Positions 6,571 through 7,337 of a stretch of 7,337 nucleotides of DNA are shown here, in pieces. The notes under the pieces are model-generated. The model had not been told where the DNA came from, made no database searches, and saw nothing but the letters and a program-made list of their open reading frames with translations. Source of the DNA: Porticoccus sp. (GTDB lineage: Bacteria > Pseudomonadota > Gammaproteobacteria > Pseudomonadales > Porticoccaceae); contig JALQUJ010000063.1 of assembly GCA_023263825.1 (NCBI GenBank), positions 1 to 7,337 on the forward strand, in the 5' to 3' direction. The first letter of the stretch is position 1, and each line of letters begins with the position of its first letter. Position numbers and translations under genes: made by a program.

Positions 6571-6641
6571 TGGGTCTTGAGTCGGTATTTTCCAGAGCTA
6601 TACATTTTAGAGCTTTTGATTTTAACTCTAAGTTTCAGGTA
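6571..6641 (+). repeat. Duplicated segment, copy B (after the MFS gene)
   Basis: The second copy of the pair TGGGTCTTGAGTC (6571-6583) and AAGTTTCAGGTA (6630-6641) lies in the otherwise AT-rich, non-coding 154 bases between the MFS stop and the small orphan gene. A further short match, AAATAC (6548-6553), has a partner at 5229-5234 in aroC. The copy has lost any coding sense: the aroC-like tail is not part of an open frame here. Confidence 0.55.
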
Positions 6642-6647
6642 ATGTTT

Positions 6648-6676
6648 TAAGACGTATTAATGTTATAAATTATAAA
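6648..6676 (+). promoter_or_regulatory. Possible promoter of the small orphan gene
   Basis: The sequence before the gene is very AT-rich. TATAAA occurs at 6664-6669 and 6671-6676, and a TTAAGA-like hexamer (6647-6652) sits 18 bases before the second. Such words are common in AT-rich DNA, so support is weak. Confidence 0.25.
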
Positions 6677-6696
6677 AAGCACTAAGGAATACATAA

Positions 6697-6960
6697 ATGA
6701 AAATCTTGTTTCTTATCGTCGGTCTAACCATAGCCTGCCTGCTTTATCCACGGTACGACCTTCATGTAAAAGAAAACTTTTTTGATGAAACCTTCACCGT
6801 TGAAGGTACAGGTTTTATCACTAGTGTGGGTTGCCATAAAGCCGCTAATACAATGAAAGCAAGGTATTACATGTGTGAACCTAAAGAGATTTGGCGAAGT
6901 TTGTTTTTGGATGATGGAGTAGAGCAGGTTGAGCATAATGAATCAGGCTTACCTGAATAG
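6697..6960 (+). CDS. Hypothetical small membrane-anchored or exported protein
   Basis: The 87-residue product is not a family I recognise. It begins with a short hydrophobic helix (residues 3-17, after a lysine at 2) that could be a signal anchor or an uncleaved signal peptide; C14 lies after TIA, but this is a poor lipobox. The rest is soluble and charged, with FTVEGTGFITSVGCHKAAN (33-51) and RYYMCEPKEIW (56-66). C46 and C60 could form a disulphide if the domain is periplasmic. Translation signals are good: AAGGA ends eight bases before ATG 6697. Codon use and GC (about 40%) match the core genes more than the Rhs fragment that follows at once. Its position at the edge of an Rhs-like locus allows a guess that it is an immunity or accessory protein, but nothing in the sequence proves this. 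Confidence 0.7.
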   Translation: MKILFLIVGLTIACLLYPRYDLHVKENFFDETFTVEGTGFITSVGCHKAANTMKARYYMCEPKEIWRSLFLDDGVEQVEHNESGLPE

Positions 6961-7337
6961 GTAGGCCAAAAATCTTATCTTTATATTGCCCAAAGTGTGG
7001 AAAAAACCTACGCCCTCGAAAGCGATGGCTCTCAAGCCGGTTCACAGCTGCAAACCGTCACCATCGATAATGTCTACGATGACTACGGTAATCCCACAAG
7101 TATTAGCGTAACGACCAGTGGAGGAGGGAAGAACTTCCAAAAAGTCACCACCAATAGTTACCTGGCTTCAGGACTTGATAGTACCTACAGCCAGGAAAAA
7201 GGTCACCTCAGTGAAACCACGGTCGTAAGCAAACGAGATGAAGACGGTGATACCAGCTACGAACTCAGTAGCACCCGTACCTCCAGCTTCACCTACTACA
7301 CCAGTGGTTACCTCAAAGGCTTATTAGCCACAAAAAC
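6961..7337 (+). pseudogene. Rhs / SpvB-TcB-like YD-repeat protein, headless internal fragment
   Basis: Immediately after the TAG of the small gene, the same frame stays open for 125 codons to the window edge. The translation has the look of Rhs and toxin-complex B-type proteins: YIAQSVEKTYAL (8-19 of the fragment), then the hallmark VYDDYGNPTSISV (38-50), Thr/Ser-rich beta-strand sequence, GHLSETTVVSKRDEDG (about 84-99), and RTSSFTYYTSGYLKGLL. Such proteins form a large hollow beta-shell around a C-terminal toxin and normally have hundreds of residues before this point. Here there is no ATG, and the first possible start, GTG at 6997, has no ribosome site. GC rises to about 50% with many C-ending codons. 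I take it as a 5'-truncated remnant; the downstream part is outside the window, so a displaced cassette of a larger array is also possible. Confidence 0.65.

Noticed and set aside
6697..7337. One long protein formed by reading through the TAG at 6958-6960, since the small gene and the Rhs fragment share a frame
   Set aside because: A shared frame occurs one time in three by chance; base composition and codon use change across the joint, and no known Rhs protein starts with such an 87-residue part.
1..7337. CRISPR arrays, tRNA or rRNA genes, insertion sequences
   Set aside because: No regular short repeats with spacers, no cloverleaf or rRNA motifs and no transposase coding sequence were seen on either strand.

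Overview
The window reads as a chromosomal segment of a moderately AT-rich gammaproteobacterium from the Pseudomonadales/Cellvibrionales side. The evidence is the protein sequences (the FolE, GpsA, PrmB and AroC proteins resemble pseudomonad versions) and the gene order (gpsA, DUF4389, sixA; then prmB, aroC, HcaT-type transporter), which recalls the order I remember from Pseudomonas and relatives. The species cannot be named from the sequence alone.

Layout: 1-102 is the 3' end of htpG (Hsp90). After a 153-base spacer carrying a good -10 box and a perfect 13-bp palindrome comes gpsA (256-1347, sn-glycerol-3-phosphate dehydrogenase), then a DUF4389 membrane protein (1388-1834) and a broken sixA phosphohistidine phosphatase gene (1914-2384). 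sixA has an in-frame amber stop at codon 35 and a Tyr where the second catalytic His should be. folE (GTP cyclohydrolase I) lies on the minus strand at 2395-2943, tail to tail with sixA and diverging from prmB (3127-4047, uL3 glutamine methyltransferase). Next come aroC (4180-5256, chorismate synthase) and an MFS transporter of the HcaT/phenylpropionate type (5340-6542).

The right end changes character. After the MFS gene there is a partly duplicated copy of the aroC-MFS spacer, then an orphan gene for an 87-residue membrane-anchored protein (6697-6960). From about 6961 to the window edge runs an open frame of higher GC (about 50% against about 40%) that encodes the middle of an Rhs/SpvB-TcB-like YD-repeat protein with no start codon or N-terminal part. 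This looks like the edge of a rearranged, horizontally acquired polymorphic-toxin locus.

Most of the window is core metabolism: phospholipid precursor supply (gpsA), folate/pterin entry (folE), the last step to chorismate (aroC) and ribosomal protein modification (prmB). The genes share a neighbourhood, not one pathway. I see no complete new system. The points deserving a second look are the decayed sixA, the duplicated spacer around the MFS gene, and the small orphan gene joined to the headless Rhs fragment.
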